Assembly (NCBI GenBank): GCA_013288555.1
Contig: JABDBQ010000023.1
Coordinates: 1-39,397, forward strand
Origin: Bacteroidota bacterium
Lineage (GTDB): Bacteria > Bacteroidota > Bacteroidia > CAILMK01
Reading direction: 5' to 3'
Length of the DNA stretch: 39,397 nt
A program made the translations under genes and the position numbers. This document shows positions 28,345 through 36,450 of this stretch, in pieces. The notes below the pieces were generated by a model, which saw only the letters and a list, made by a program, of their open reading frames with translations, ran no database searches and had not been told where the DNA came from. Numbering within the stretch: position 1 is the stretch's first letter; each line of letters starts with the position of its first letter.

Positions 28345-28507
28345 CAATTATGAATTAACCTATCGTTAACCTCCTGACAAGACATGACGTATTATATTTT
28401 CGGTGCGTTTTTTGCAATATAAGCCGACCGTTTCCGTCTTAAGAGAAGTTTTGTCCGTAATCCATTTAAAGCTTTCGAACGTTATAGCCTAAGTTTATCA
28501 GAATACC

Positions 28508-30853
28508 ATGCACTACAAACCTGTTTTCAAAGGGATATTTTTTCTGCTCTTTCTGTTTTCATTTTTGACAAATGCTTCCGCACAAAAAACATTTACCCTT
28601 AGCGGCTATGTCAAGGATAAATCAAGCGGTGAAGAGCTTATCGGGGCTACCGTTATGGCCAAAGGAACCACCAAAGGCGCCACAACCAATTCATACGGCT
28701 ATTTTGCCCTGACACTTCCACAGGGTGAATACAGTTTCAGGGTTGATTATCTCGGTTACAAATCATTCGAAACCAAAATCAATTTGAATACGGATACCCG
28801 GATGACTTTTAAGCTTGATCCGGATAATGTCATGAACGAAGTTGAAATCAATGCCGAATCGCCACGGGAACAGCTCGAAAAAACCCAGATGAGTAAAATA
28901 GAACTCAATGTACAGCAAATGAAAAAATTGCCTGTGCTTTTTGGTGAAGTGGATGTGCTCAAAACCCTGCAGTTATTGCCGGGAGTGCAGAGCGGTTCTG
29001 AGGGCAGTACCGGTTTTTTTGTGCGTGGTGGCGCGCAGGATCAGAACCTCATTATCCTGGATGAGGCACCCGTGTATAATGCTTCGCACCTGTTTGGTTT
29101 TTTCAGTGTGTTTAATTCTGATGCTATCAAAAACGTGGAACTCTATAAAGGTGATTTCCCTGCACGATATGGAGGCAGGCTTTCTTCTGTAGTAGACATT
29201 ACGTTGAAAGACGGGAACAATGAGAAATTTTCAGGTGAAGGTGGTATCGGACTTATTGCTTCAAGGCTTACGCTGGAAGGGCCTATTGTAAAAGGCAAAA
29301 GCTCCTATATTATCTCAGCAAGAAGAACTTATGTGGATCTGTTTACCAACCTTATCAATGAGATCAATAAAAATAAACCCAACTATAATATCATTCCCGC
29401 CTATTATTTTTATGATGTAAATGCCAAGGTAAATTATGAACTTGACTCAAGCAATAAAGTCTTTTTAAGCGGCTATTTCGGAAGGGATGTTTTCAGCTTT
29501 AACAGGGGAACCTTTGGTTTCGGTTTCAACTGGGGCAATGCTACAGGTACAGCAAGGTGGAACCATGTTTTTTCTCCGAAACTGTTTGAAAACACAACAG
29601 CAACCTTTACTGATTACGAGTACAATATCTCCAGCACCAGCAACCAGCTGACATTTAATCTCGGCTCACATATCCAGGATTGGGCGGTAAAAACAGATTT
29701 CGATTACCTGGCTTCCAATACCCATTATATCCAGTTTGGTGCATCTGAAATCTACCATATATTTGATATCTCAAGGTTCTCATTGCAAACCAGTACCAAT
29801 TCGACAGCCACCACCCTTGGCAATACCTTATTCGGAGATGAGCTGGGGGCATATATCAGTGATGACTGGGACATGAGCGACAGGTGGAAACTGAACTATG
29901 GCCTGCGATGGAGCGGCTTTGTTTCAGACAATAAGTTTTACAATGCACCGGAACCACGCCTGGCGCTGCGATACAAACTTACGGATGATGTTTCGCTTAA
30001 GGGCAGTTATACCCATATGAATCAGTACATTCACCTGGTATCCAATTCAGGCTCAACGCTGCCCACGGATATCTGGTACCCAACTACATCAACAGTGCCG
30101 CCTCAAAAATGTGACCAGATCGATGCCGGAGTTACAACGGTAATATTAGGTGATAAACTTACGCTTACCGATGAGGTCTATTACAAACAATATCAAAACC
30201 TTATTGATTATAAAAACGGAGCGCAATTGTTTCTGAACCCGAAAATTGATACCAGTTTTGTTTACGGAAACGGATGGAGCTATGGCAATGAAATTTTCCT
30301 CCAGAAACAGGCAGGACGTTTCACAGGTTGGATTGCTTATACGCTGTCATGGAGCCAGGTACAGTTCAAGGGCAATACTTTTGAAACCAATATCAATAAC
30401 GGACAGGTTTTCTATGCCAAATACGACCAGCGCAACAACATCAGTGTGGTGGCGAGTTATGACCTCACCGAAAGGTTATCCATTTCAGCCACATTTGTAT
30501 TTCAGAGCGGCAGCCTTACATCCCTGCCCACAAGCTATTCGCTCATACAGGACCCGAATCCTACCAATCCCTTTATCAATACATCAGAAGACACCCGCAA
30601 TAATGTAAGGCTTCCGGCATATAACCGGCTGGATCTTGCTATTGTATGGAAGTTTAAGCCCAAATGGGGACATTCTGATCTTACCCTCAGCGTGTATAAT
30701 GTGTATGACCGCCTTAACCCCTATATCGTGTATATCAATCTACCCGCAGCATTGCCCGGCAGCGCTAATTTAAACATACCGCAAGGTGCTACCGTTCAGC
30801 AGATTTCGTTGTTCCCGATTATCCCTTCACTCACCTATAATTTTAAATTTTAA
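28508..30853 (+). CDS. TonB-dependent outer-membrane receptor with carboxypeptidase-like N-domain
   Basis: A 781-residue receptor with signal peptide (FLFSFLTNASAQ, cleavage near residue 26). Residues ~28-110 are a CarboxypepD_reg-like domain (FTLSGYVKDKSSGEELIGAT). The plug domain (~125-230) follows, including VLKTLQLLPGVQSGSEG, FFVRGGAQDQNLIILDEAPV and GDFPARYGGRLSSVVDI. The remainder is a 22-strand beta barrel ending in the aromatic FKF. Such receptors import iron chelates, vitamins, sugars or peptides with energy from TonB; it lacks a SusD partner, so glycan import is less likely. It is 7 bases upstream of a DUF4249 lipoprotein gene, a pairing I know from Bacteroidota, and the two are surely one operon. 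Substrate unknown. Confidence 0.92.
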   Translation: MHYKPVFKGIFFLLFLFSFLTNASAQKTFTLSGYVKDKSSGEELIGATVMAKGTTKGATTNSYGYFALTLPQGEYSFRVDYLGYKSFETKINLNTDTRMTFKLDPDNVMNEVEINAESPREQLEKTQMSKIELNVQQMKKLPVLFGEVDVLKTLQLLPGVQSGSEGSTGFFVRGGAQDQNLIILDEAPVYNASHLFGFFSVFNSDAIKNVELYKGDFPARYGGRLSSVVDITLKDGNNEKFSGEGGIGLIASRLTLEGPIVKGKSSYIISARRTYVDLFTNLINEINKNKPNYNIIPAYYFYDVNAKVNYELDSSNKVFLSGYFGRDVFSFNRGTFGFGFNWGNATGTARWNHVFSPKLFENTTATFTDYEYNISSTSNQLTFNLGSHIQDWAVKTDFDYLASNTHYIQFGASEIYHIFDISRFSLQTSTNSTATTLGNTLFGDELGAYISDDWDMSDRWKLNYGLRWSGFVSDNKFYNAPEPRLALRYKLTDDVSLKGSYTHMNQYIHLVSNSGSTLPTDIWYPTTSTVPPQKCDQIDAGVTTVILGDKLTLTDEVYYKQYQNLIDYKNGAQLFLNPKIDTSFVYGNGWSYGNEIFLQKQAGRFTGWIAYTLSWSQVQFKGNTFETNINNGQVFYAKYDQRNNISVVASYDLTERLSISATFVFQSGSLTSLPTSYSLIQDPNPTNPFINTSEDTRNNVRLPAYNRLDLAIVWKFKPKWGHSDLTLSVYNVYDRLNPYIVYINLPAALPGSANLNIPQGATVQQISLFPIIPSLTYNFKF

Positions 30854-30860
30854 TACTGCC

Positions 30861-31697
30861 ATGAAAAGAAATTTAAAATATCAGTTTTTAATAGCAATAA
30901 TATCAATTCTTGGCCTGAGTTCATGCCTTCAGAAACAGATTGATATCAAACTGCCGCCATTCAAAAGCATGCTGGTAGTGGAAGGATATCTCGAAAAAGG
31001 AAAGCCATTTCAGGTAGCTGTTTCCCAGACCAGTAATTTCTTTGCGGCACCGGACCTTAATGCAGTTTTTCTTCGCAAGGCCATCGTGATCCTGAGTTAT
31101 AAAAATGTAGTAGATACACTGGTTTTTAACCCGATACCTGATTTGCAGCATTTGAAATGGTTCAACTACCAGCTCAAAAACAAAGACACTGTTCCATTAA
31201 CTTTGGGTACCACTTATTTCCTCAAAGTAATTGATTCTACTGGTAGGGTAGCAACGGCGCAAACGACATGGATGGATTCCGTGAAAATTGATTCTGTAAA
31301 AGAGGTGATCACCAAATTGAACAACTTTAAATCTGACACAGCGATGCGTGCGTATTTTAAAGACCCTTCAGGTTCTCAGAATTATTACCGTTTTGTTGCC
31401 GTAGATAAAAGCCGGGGCGATTCGGTGCGGGTAGATAATTATGGCAGCGATCAGTTGCTTAGCGGCCAGGTCATTTCCCTGAGTACAGGGCATAATTACA
31501 GACATGGAGATACCTGTGATATTACCTTGTATCATATTGATAATGCTTATTATACCTTCTTAAGCACTTCCGAATTAGCAGATAATGCCAATGGCAATCC
31601 GTTTGCCTCGCCGGCCGCCATTATATCCAATATTAGCGGCGGAACAGGAATATTTACAGTATTACCCGAAAGCAACAGACGGGTGGTATTTAAGTAA
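30861..31697 (+). CDS. DUF4249 lipoprotein, partner of the TonB-dependent receptor
   Basis: A 278-residue lipoprotein with a lipobox, LGLSSCLQ, giving the lipidated Cys at about residue 22. The mature part begins with LPPFKSMLVVEGYLEKGKPF and continues as beta-rich DUF4249 sequence (AVSQTSNFF, then KAIVILSY). No known catalytic motif. The ATG at 30861 is preferred over longer in-frame extensions, because it gives the signal peptide and follows the receptor stop by 7 bases. The conserved neighbourhood suggests a surface or periplasmic accessory subunit of the receptor, comparable in position to SusD, though this is inference. Confidence 0.82.
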   Translation: MKRNLKYQFLIAIISILGLSSCLQKQIDIKLPPFKSMLVVEGYLEKGKPFQVAVSQTSNFFAAPDLNAVFLRKAIVILSYKNVVDTLVFNPIPDLQHLKWFNYQLKNKDTVPLTLGTTYFLKVIDSTGRVATAQTTWMDSVKIDSVKEVITKLNNFKSDTAMRAYFKDPSGSQNYYRFVAVDKSRGDSVRVDNYGSDQLLSGQVISLSTGHNYRHGDTCDITLYHIDNAYYTFLSTSELADNANGNPFASPAAIISNISGGTGIFTVLPESNRRVVFK

Positions 31698-31709
31698 TGC
31701 TTTAAATCA

Positions 31710-31835
31710 TTTACTTTCCATCAGAGTTTCTCGAAGAGGTTCTTTGCGGAATTGTAGCAAAGAATGATTTATGGTCTACTCCAGCGTAAATCCTAAGAGT
31801 CCTCATCAACAGTAGATGGTTCTGAAACATTTTGC
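31710..31835. repeat. 126-bp direct repeat, copy A
   Basis: Matches 32832-32957 in the same orientation, 126 bp each with three mismatches. It contains an 8-bp perfect hairpin (TTCTTTGC at 31740-31747, GCAAAGAA at 31757-31764) with a 9-base loop, and a second weaker stem (CATC around AACAGTA to GATG). It begins 12 bases after the DUF4249 stop. An open frame crosses it, but stops early in the element and shows no protein character. Confidence 0.85.
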
Positions 31836-31886
31836 TTGGGGAGACTCTGAGGGGGAGTCAAGGGTGGTTTTTAAGTAGGGGAGGCA

Positions 31887-32744
31887 TCAATAGCAAATGG
31901 AAACCCCCAGTAGAAAGTCTCCGGGGGAGGTATTAAAGCCTAATTTGCCTGCAACCACCACACCCTTTTTTGTGTGTTTGTGGAACAGATACATGATTCC
32001 TCCATAGGCCCCGAAATTTGCAATAGGATTACTCACAGTATAATACGAATAGCCTGGCGAGGAGGGGTCATTATAAAATAAATAATGTTTTGTCCATCCT
32101 ATTCCTGCCCCCGCTTCTACATTAAAACTGTTTGAGATATTATACATGGCATATAGATAGAAACTGGTTGTCTGTGATGTAAAATCGTTAACCAGGCTTC
32201 CGCCATGACCAGAATAGGGGAGGTCATTGCTTCCACTTACATCTGTAGGGTCGAGGTTCATTCCAAAGATTGCGCCATAGCCCCAACCACCTTTACGACA
32301 GGCGTTTTCATCTATATTGAAATAAAGAGATCCTCCTGAACCGATTTCTGCTCCTATTGCCGTGTAGGGATAATACTTTACAGGTTCCGGGCTTTCAGAA
32401 CCTGGTCGTTGTTGACTTGTATTTTGAGTAGCGTTGACAGCAGGAGGATTGCTGCCTGTTGAAGCGCTATTTTGGGTGGGAGAGGGACTTGATAGTGGAG
32501 TTCCCGGCTGATTGAAAACATCCTTTGTTCCGTCCTGGTATTTGATCATAAAGATATCGGTTTTCTTCATGGTATATACGGGCCCATCTTTCTGTTCAAA
32601 TTTCCGGTACTCTACTTCGGCATCGCCAACTTTAGTTACTTTGGCTTTGATTTCATCTCCAGTGTTTTTAATGATAACATCCTGAGCATAAAGTTGCAAA
32701 ACAGCAATAGATGCCAGTACAAATGAGAATAAATATTTGAACAT
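31887..32744 (-). CDS. outer-membrane beta-barrel protein with an N-terminal soluble domain
   Basis: A 285-residue protein with signal peptide (FKYLFSFVLASIAVLQLYAQ, cleavage at about residue 20). Residues ~21-80 form the widespread small Bacteroidota domain DVIIKNTGDEIKAKVTKV followed by YTMKKTDIFMIKYQDGTK. A Ser/Thr/Pro/Gln-rich linker (~80-125) leads into a C-terminal beta barrel of about eight strands with Tyr/Gly-rich strands, ending GVSICY. Function unknown. The gene stands alone, transcribed leftward and bracketed by the two 126-bp direct repeats. A near-perfect -7 box lies 23 bases upstream (32767-32774). Confidence 0.78.
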   Translation of the reverse strand: MFKYLFSFVLASIAVLQLYAQDVIIKNTGDEIKAKVTKVGDAEVEYRKFEQKDGPVYTMKKTDIFMIKYQDGTKDVFNQPGTPLSSPSPTQNSASTGSNPPAVNATQNTSQQRPGSESPEPVKYYPYTAIGAEIGSGGSLYFNIDENACRKGGWGYGAIFGMNLDPTDVSGSNDLPYSGHGGSLVNDFTSQTTSFYLYAMYNISNSFNVEAGAGIGWTKHYLFYNDPSSPGYSYYTVSNPIANFGAYGGIMYLFHKHTKKGVVVAGKLGFNTSPGDFLLGVSICY

Positions 32745-32766
32745 GGTAAATTAATAATAATGACTG

Positions 32767-32774
32767 CAAATATA
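32767..32774 (-). promoter_or_regulatory. -7 box of the repeat-flanked outer-membrane protein gene
   Basis: TATATTTG on the minus strand exactly fits TAnnTTTG, within a 14-bp palindrome (CAAATATATATTTG, 32767-32780). No clear -33 element. The leader would be about 15-20 bases. Confidence 0.45.
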
Positions 32775-32831
32775 TATTTGTATGACAATTAATCATTAAA
32801 TATTTTTTTAAAAACTCCAATCGCGTTTTAC

Positions 32832-32957
32832 TTTATTTTCCATCAGAGTTTCTCGAAGAGGTTCTTTGCGGAATTGTAGCAAAGAATGATTTATGGTCTA
32901 GTCCAGCGTAAATCCTCAGAGTCCTCATCAACAGTAGATGGTTCTGAAACATTTTGC
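32832..32957. repeat. 126-bp direct repeat, copy B
   Basis: Second copy of 31710-31835, same orientation, differing at three positions. The hairpin arms are conserved at 32862-32869 and 32879-32886. It lies upstream of the outer-membrane protein gene and just downstream of the frameshifted membrane-protein gene. The ~30 bases after each copy (TTGGGGAGACTCTGAG in A, AAGTGGCGATCTGAGA in B) show weaker similarity, so the ancestral unit may be longer. Confidence 0.85.
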
Positions 32958-33000
32958 AAGTGGCGATCTGAGAGAAAGTTAAAGAGCGAACGTCTCTGAT

Positions 33001-33484
33001 TTACTTTTTGGCAGGTATAAATATCACTGAAATCGTAAAGTATAATATACTTGCCACCCAAAGATAATAACCCAATCCAAAAGAGATGATATGCGCTGTC
33101 CTTCCATCTTCAGCAGCTAATATTTCATGCCAGGACAGAAAGGATAAAGAAATACAAATGGCAAGCGAGTCCAATATTATGGATGCTTTTTTTTCGGTTC
33201 CTGATAAATAGAATTACTGCAATGAAATAAAGAGGGTTTGCGAGCCAGGTTAACCATTCAAATAATCCTCCGCCTAAAATCGCAAGGCCTCCCATTATAA
33301 AATACTCGTAACCAAGCATTATGTGTTTACCGTCAAAGTCATTTATTACGACTGATGGTTGTGTCAATGCAATGATGAAAAGAATTAAACTAATCGAGAT
33401 CGTGATGGCTTTTATTCTTTTCAATGCATTTGTGTTTTCAATGTAAAAATTCTTCAATTTTTGCAAAGGGCGAAAATAAAACAT
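33001..33484 (-). pseudogene. frameshifted small integral membrane protein gene
   Basis: The frame from the ATG at 33484 has four hydrophobic segments (for example AITISISLILFIIAL and MGGLAILGGGLFEWLTWLAN) and runs to a TGA at 33125-33127 after 119 residues. A shift of one base at an A8 run (minus strand; T8 at 33187-33194) continues the protein through ASIILDSLAICISLSFLSW and HEILAAEDGRTAHIISFGLG, then a last helix, to a TAA at 33001-33003. The shifted version reads like a typical Bacteroidota hypothetical membrane protein (W-x-EIL-x-x-E-x-G-x-x-A ... GLGYYLW), whereas the unshifted tail does not. Removing one A restores a 160-residue protein. This may be a sequencing error, a true lesion or slippage-dependent expression. 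Function unknown. Confidence 0.75.
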
Positions 33485-33607
33485 TTAAACTATAATCTTC
33501 ATAAACAATCCATTTAATCGAAGCTTTGAGAATTCTGAGTTAATTCAGACATTAATGCCTGATTCTTGCTTATTTTGCACTTTAATTATTTAATCCCGGC
33601 ATTCGGT

Positions 33608-34249
33608 ATGTTAAAAAGTATTTCATATATAAGCTTCTTATGTCTTTTGCAGTTTTCCATAGGTTCCTGTCAGTCTGCTCATTCCGGCAATGGAATTTCG
33701 GGGGTCAGTAAAGCAGATTCCAATATAAATCCCGGTCATGATACGATTAAAGCAACAGCTGCAGCCAAAGACAAGAACGTACAGACACTGGATGATGGCG
33801 CCACTATGGTTGTAGGAAACAGTATCAGTGAAAATCTATCAAAATCAGAGCATTACTCAATATTCATAACATTACTTGAAAAATCTACCTTATATAAAAC
33901 CCTGGGACAAAAAGGATCACTCACGGTTTTTGCCCCATCTGATGAGGCCTTTAAAAAAATAGGCAAAAAAACATTGAACAGGTTGATGAGTGAGGCCGGA
34001 AAGGAAGACAGGGAAAAATTCCTCAAATATCATGTAGCTGGCGGCATCATGCGATCGTCAACATTTAGCCCGGGTCAATCCATCAGTACCGTTGAGGGTG
34101 ATGCCATTACCGTTGAGGTTGAAAGCGGGAAAACAATGCTCGGTGACGATAATGGGAATAAAGCAGTAATAACAAATCCGGATATTTTGAACAATAACGG
34201 GATTCTTCATCTCATTGATGGTGTTTTATTGCCTAAGGGAATGAAATAA
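33608..34249 (+). CDS. fasciclin (FAS1) domain lipoprotein
   Basis: A 213-residue lipoprotein; the signal ends LQFSIGSCQS, with the lipidated Cys near residue 20. The ATG at 33608 is chosen over an in-frame extension for this reason. Residues ~75-213 form one FAS1 domain: SKSEHYSIFITLLEKSTLY, the H1 box LTVFAPSDEAFKKI, YHVAGGIM and the H2 box GILHLIDGVLLPKG. FAS1 domains mediate adhesion or protein-protein contact at the surface; a specific role cannot be given. It is divergent from the frameshifted membrane gene and about 80 bases upstream of an unknown secreted protein gene on the same strand. Confidence 0.9.
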   Translation: MLKSISYISFLCLLQFSIGSCQSAHSGNGISGVSKADSNINPGHDTIKATAAAKDKNVQTLDDGATMVVGNSISENLSKSEHYSIFITLLEKSTLYKTLGQKGSLTVFAPSDEAFKKIGKKTLNRLMSEAGKEDREKFLKYHVAGGIMRSSTFSPGQSISTVEGDAITVEVESGKTMLGDDNGNKAVITNPDILNNNGILHLIDGVLLPKGMK

Positions 34250-34328
34250 GATTAAGGACACATGATACCCAGTCGTTTAAAAATTGAACAATAACGCGTA
34301 AATTGCATATTCAAACAGTATTACAAAA

Positions 34329-34853
34329 ATGAAAAGCACAATATTTATCTTATTTATTTTTTGTCTTTTTATGTCATTTAAAGCTTTTGCAGGTGGGCCG
34401 GGCGACTATGCGCCAGCCATAAAAAAACAAGCAGAAGCAATGGGCCAGGCCCTGATGAAAAACGATTATGTTACCTACATGAAATATACCGACCCAAGGG
34501 TGATAAAAGAAATGGGCGGTGAAACGGCTTTTTCAGATACCCTGCAACGTTATGCAGGGCAGCGTAAACATTATGGCATGAAGATCTATGAAATTGATGT
34601 GCAGGATCCTTCATGGGTTTTGGATACTGCAGGAGAATTGCAGACTGCTGTACCGGTTTCTTCCGAAATGAAGGTAAAGGAAGGGTTGGTCACTACGCTT
34701 ACTACATTCATTGGCATATCAAAAGACAAAGGGAAAACATGGGTTTTTATGGATACACAGGAAGGCATTCAGGCCATCCGGATGAAGTACAAAGATATCA
34801 GCTCTAAACTACCGGTGCCTGCTCCTGTAGCACCAACATTTCAGAGCAATTAA
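34329..34853 (+). CDS. secreted protein of unknown function
   Basis: A 174-residue protein with a clear signal peptide (STIFILFIFCLFMSFKAFA, cleavage near residue 22). The mature part has helical N-terminal sequence (PAIKKQAEAMGQALMKNDY, YMKYTDPRVIKEMGG) followed by strands (VSSEMKVKEGL, TTLTTFIGISKD, WVFMDTQEG), an order seen in NTF2-like/DUF4440 folds; this resemblance is weak. No active-site motif. The C-terminus is Pro-rich. It converges on the FUSC gene with only 6 bases between stops. Confidence 0.75.
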   Translation: MKSTIFILFIFCLFMSFKAFAGGPGDYAPAIKKQAEAMGQALMKNDYVTYMKYTDPRVIKEMGGETAFSDTLQRYAGQRKHYGMKIYEIDVQDPSWVLDTAGELQTAVPVSSEMKVKEGLVTTLTTFIGISKDKGKTWVFMDTQEGIQAIRMKYKDISSKLPVPAPVAPTFQSN

Positions 34854-34859
34854 AATCAT

Positions 34860-35378
34860 TCAGGCTTCTTTGGATTGATCTCTAATGATATTGTCGTTTT
34901 CAGCAATGAGGGTATTGATCCTGAATAGCTTGTGAAATATAAAAGTCACAAGAAGTCCAAGTGCGCAGCCACAAATAACAGAGCCAATCCGTCCCAGTGA
35001 GGCGTCCCAGACATGAGCGCCTTCCGGGTGCATGAGTACGATGATCATGGCGGCCAGGGTTGACTTGGCACCGGCATTCAACTTAAAATGATCGCACAAG
35101 AACAAAGAAATAATAGCTCCTGCGCCCATATTATAAGGTTTGGGAAGATCAATGAGGAGGATAAGAAAACCAGAAAATGCACCTGTCAAATTAGCTTTAA
35201 TTCGCGTGACGGCAAGGGGCATGGCATCAGTGCCTTCAGGAGATAAAACAAGAACAGCAGAAATGAGACACCATGCAAAATCGAACCACGCAACCCATAA
35301 AGACACCAGGTACCTGAGCGCTACGGCAGTTATGTTTTTCAGAACATAAACAAGCAGGCTTTTGTAACGGGGTTTCAA
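34860..35378 (-). CDS. FUSC-like inner-membrane protein (aromatic acid exporter family)
   Basis: A 172-residue membrane protein with about five or six transmembrane helices (AWFDFAWCLISAVLVLSPEG, then TLAAMIIVLMHPEG, then IGSVICGCALGLLVTFIFHK). The pattern RIKANLTGAFSGF plus LGRIGSVICGCALG matches the FUSC_2/ArAE half-repeat, in which the pore-forming helices carry TR-x-x-x-x-x-G and R-x-x-G motifs. It is shorter than full-length exporters (about 350 or 700 residues), so it would have to act as an oligomer. The start is a TTG at 35378; there is no in-frame ATG between it and the upstream stop. It follows DUF1801 by 24 bases, likely one transcript. Confidence 0.78.
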   Translation of the reverse strand: MKPRYKSLLVYVLKNITAVALRYLVSLWVAWFDFAWCLISAVLVLSPEGTDAMPLAVTRIKANLTGAFSGFLILLIDLPKPYNMGAGAIISLFLCDHFKLNAGAKSTLAAMIIVLMHPEGAHVWDASLGRIGSVICGCALGLLVTFIFHKLFRINTLIAENDNIIRDQSKEA

Positions 35379-35402
35379 GAAAAGGATATTTATTTGAGAT
35401 TA

Positions 35403-35825
35403 TTATTGTCCGCCATGACGTTCTATGGCTATTTCATTTGATTTTTTGACCACCTCCATTAAAACCGGTATGTTTATGTCTTCCAGCTTGTTGATGTACA
35501 GGCATCCTTTACCGCTTTTAAATTTGCCCAGGTCCATTGTTTTTGTGCATGCTTCAACAACACCTGCTGTAAGGTACACAGTTATATTCGCTTTCCTGGG
35601 GGAAAATCCGACCAAACATGTATCACCTTCATGTCCGCTGGCATACTTATAATGGTAACTTCCAAAACCAATGATACTTGTTCCCCACATTTTTGGCTCC
35701 TGACCCGTGCTTTTTTTGAATATGTCGACAAGTGTGTAACAGTCTTTTCGCTTGGTTTCATCTGTTATAGAATCAATAAAAGCATTGACGCTTGATTCAG
35801 TTTGTTTGGTTTTTTGCTCCTTCAT
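35403..35825 (-). CDS. DUF1801 (YdhG-like) domain protein
   Basis: A 140-residue cytoplasmic protein. SSVNAFIDSITDETKRKDCY, MWGTSIIGFGSYHYKYASG, LVGFSPRKANITVYL, and the C-terminal KGCLYINKLEDINIPVLMEV match the DUF1801 family (a YdhG/iron-chaperone-like fold) from start to end. Function in bacteria is unclear. It leads a transcript with the FUSC-like gene and has the best-spaced promoter in this part of the window (35847-35879). Confidence 0.88.
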   Translation of the reverse strand: MKEQKTKQTESSVNAFIDSITDETKRKDCYTLVDIFKKSTGQEPKMWGTSIIGFGSYHYKYASGHEGDTCLVGFSPRKANITVYLTAGVVEACTKTMDLGKFKSGKGCLYINKLEDINIPVLMEVVKKSNEIAIERHGGQ

Positions 35826-35846
35826 ATTGCGGGATATTTATGATGA

Positions 35847-35879
35847 CAAAAATAGAAATAAAACCGATATACAATCAAA
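35847..35879 (-). promoter_or_regulatory. promoter of the DUF1801-FUSC unit
   Basis: On the minus strand, TTTG (35876-35879), 21 bases, TATTTTTG (35847-35854): both boxes match the Bacteroidota consensus. Predicted leader about 15 bases. The -33 box touches the palindrome at 35878-35904. Confidence 0.65.
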
Positions 35880-35904
35880 GACGCAAGGCGTTGCCTTGCC
35901 TTTA
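35878..35904. repeat. short intergenic palindrome, family copy 3
   Basis: AAGACGCAAGGCGTTGCCTTG contains the palindromic core CAAGGCGTTGCCTTG. It lies between divergent genes and abuts the -33 box of the DUF1801 promoter. Related in sequence to the copies at 21330, 26884 and 36891. Confidence 0.55.
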
Positions 35905-35970
35905 CAAAATCAGGCGGTACATTTTTGATCTTTTTATCTAAATTCGTCATTCAGATTACAAACACATCTT

Positions 35971-36402
35971 ATGAAAAATATAACAACAACATTTAGTTTA
36001 TTGGCACTATCTGTCTTTACAACGTTTTTATTTTCAGGATTTAAGCCGGGATTCAATCCTCGTTTTTTGCCGGGAAAACAAGTAGACGTTTCGATATCTC
36101 TTGATTCCATAAAGCCGGGACCTATAACCATAAAGCAGCTTACTACTGTCAAAGAGTTGATAATTAAATCAGGACAAGCTACTTATATGGCCAAAAGCTA
36201 CAATATTATGGTGATGCCGCATGTAGGCCCTAATCACATCATTCCGGGTAGTGGGAATAAAATCCTTTTGAGCACTTTGTTATACCTTAGAAACTGCAAA
36301 CCCGGTGACCAGATCATCCTGGTGAATCTCAAACTTGCCGGTGACTTTGAAGCCAGGCCATTGGCAGATCCTAAATGGAAGATTGTACCGGAAAGCAATT
36401 GA
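35971..36402 (+). CDS. small secreted protein resembling the GldM C-terminal domain (paralogue 1)
   Basis: A 143-residue protein with an N-terminal signal sequence (TTFSLLALSVFTTFLFSGF). The mature part contains LDSIKPGPITIKQL, LIIKSGQATYMAKSYNIMVM and CKPGDQIILVNLKLAGD. The last motif, and the order 'x-x-L/I-G-x-x-x-Y ... x-x-KPGDxIIIxxLxxxG', look like the C-terminal beta domain of GldM/PorM, the periplasmic shaft of the type IX motor, but the protein lacks GldM's membrane helix and its large D1-D3 domains. It is followed by a close paralogue 48 bases downstream. Function unknown; a free-standing GldM_C-like domain could bind other envelope proteins. Family call is tentative. Confidence 0.55.
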   Translation: MKNITTTFSLLALSVFTTFLFSGFKPGFNPRFLPGKQVDVSISLDSIKPGPITIKQLTTVKELIIKSGQATYMAKSYNIMVMPHVGPNHIIPGSGNKILLSTLLYLRNCKPGDQIILVNLKLAGDFEARPLADPKWKIVPESN

Positions 36403-36450
36403 TTTGATCATGAAAATAAAAAAAGCTGAATCATCGTTTATGCGATTATC

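Noticed and set aside
31887..32744. The repeat-flanked gene as cargo of a composite transposon
   Set aside because: The flanking 126-bp repeats hold no transposase, have no terminal inverted repeats, and no target-site duplication was seen; only a duplication can be claimed.
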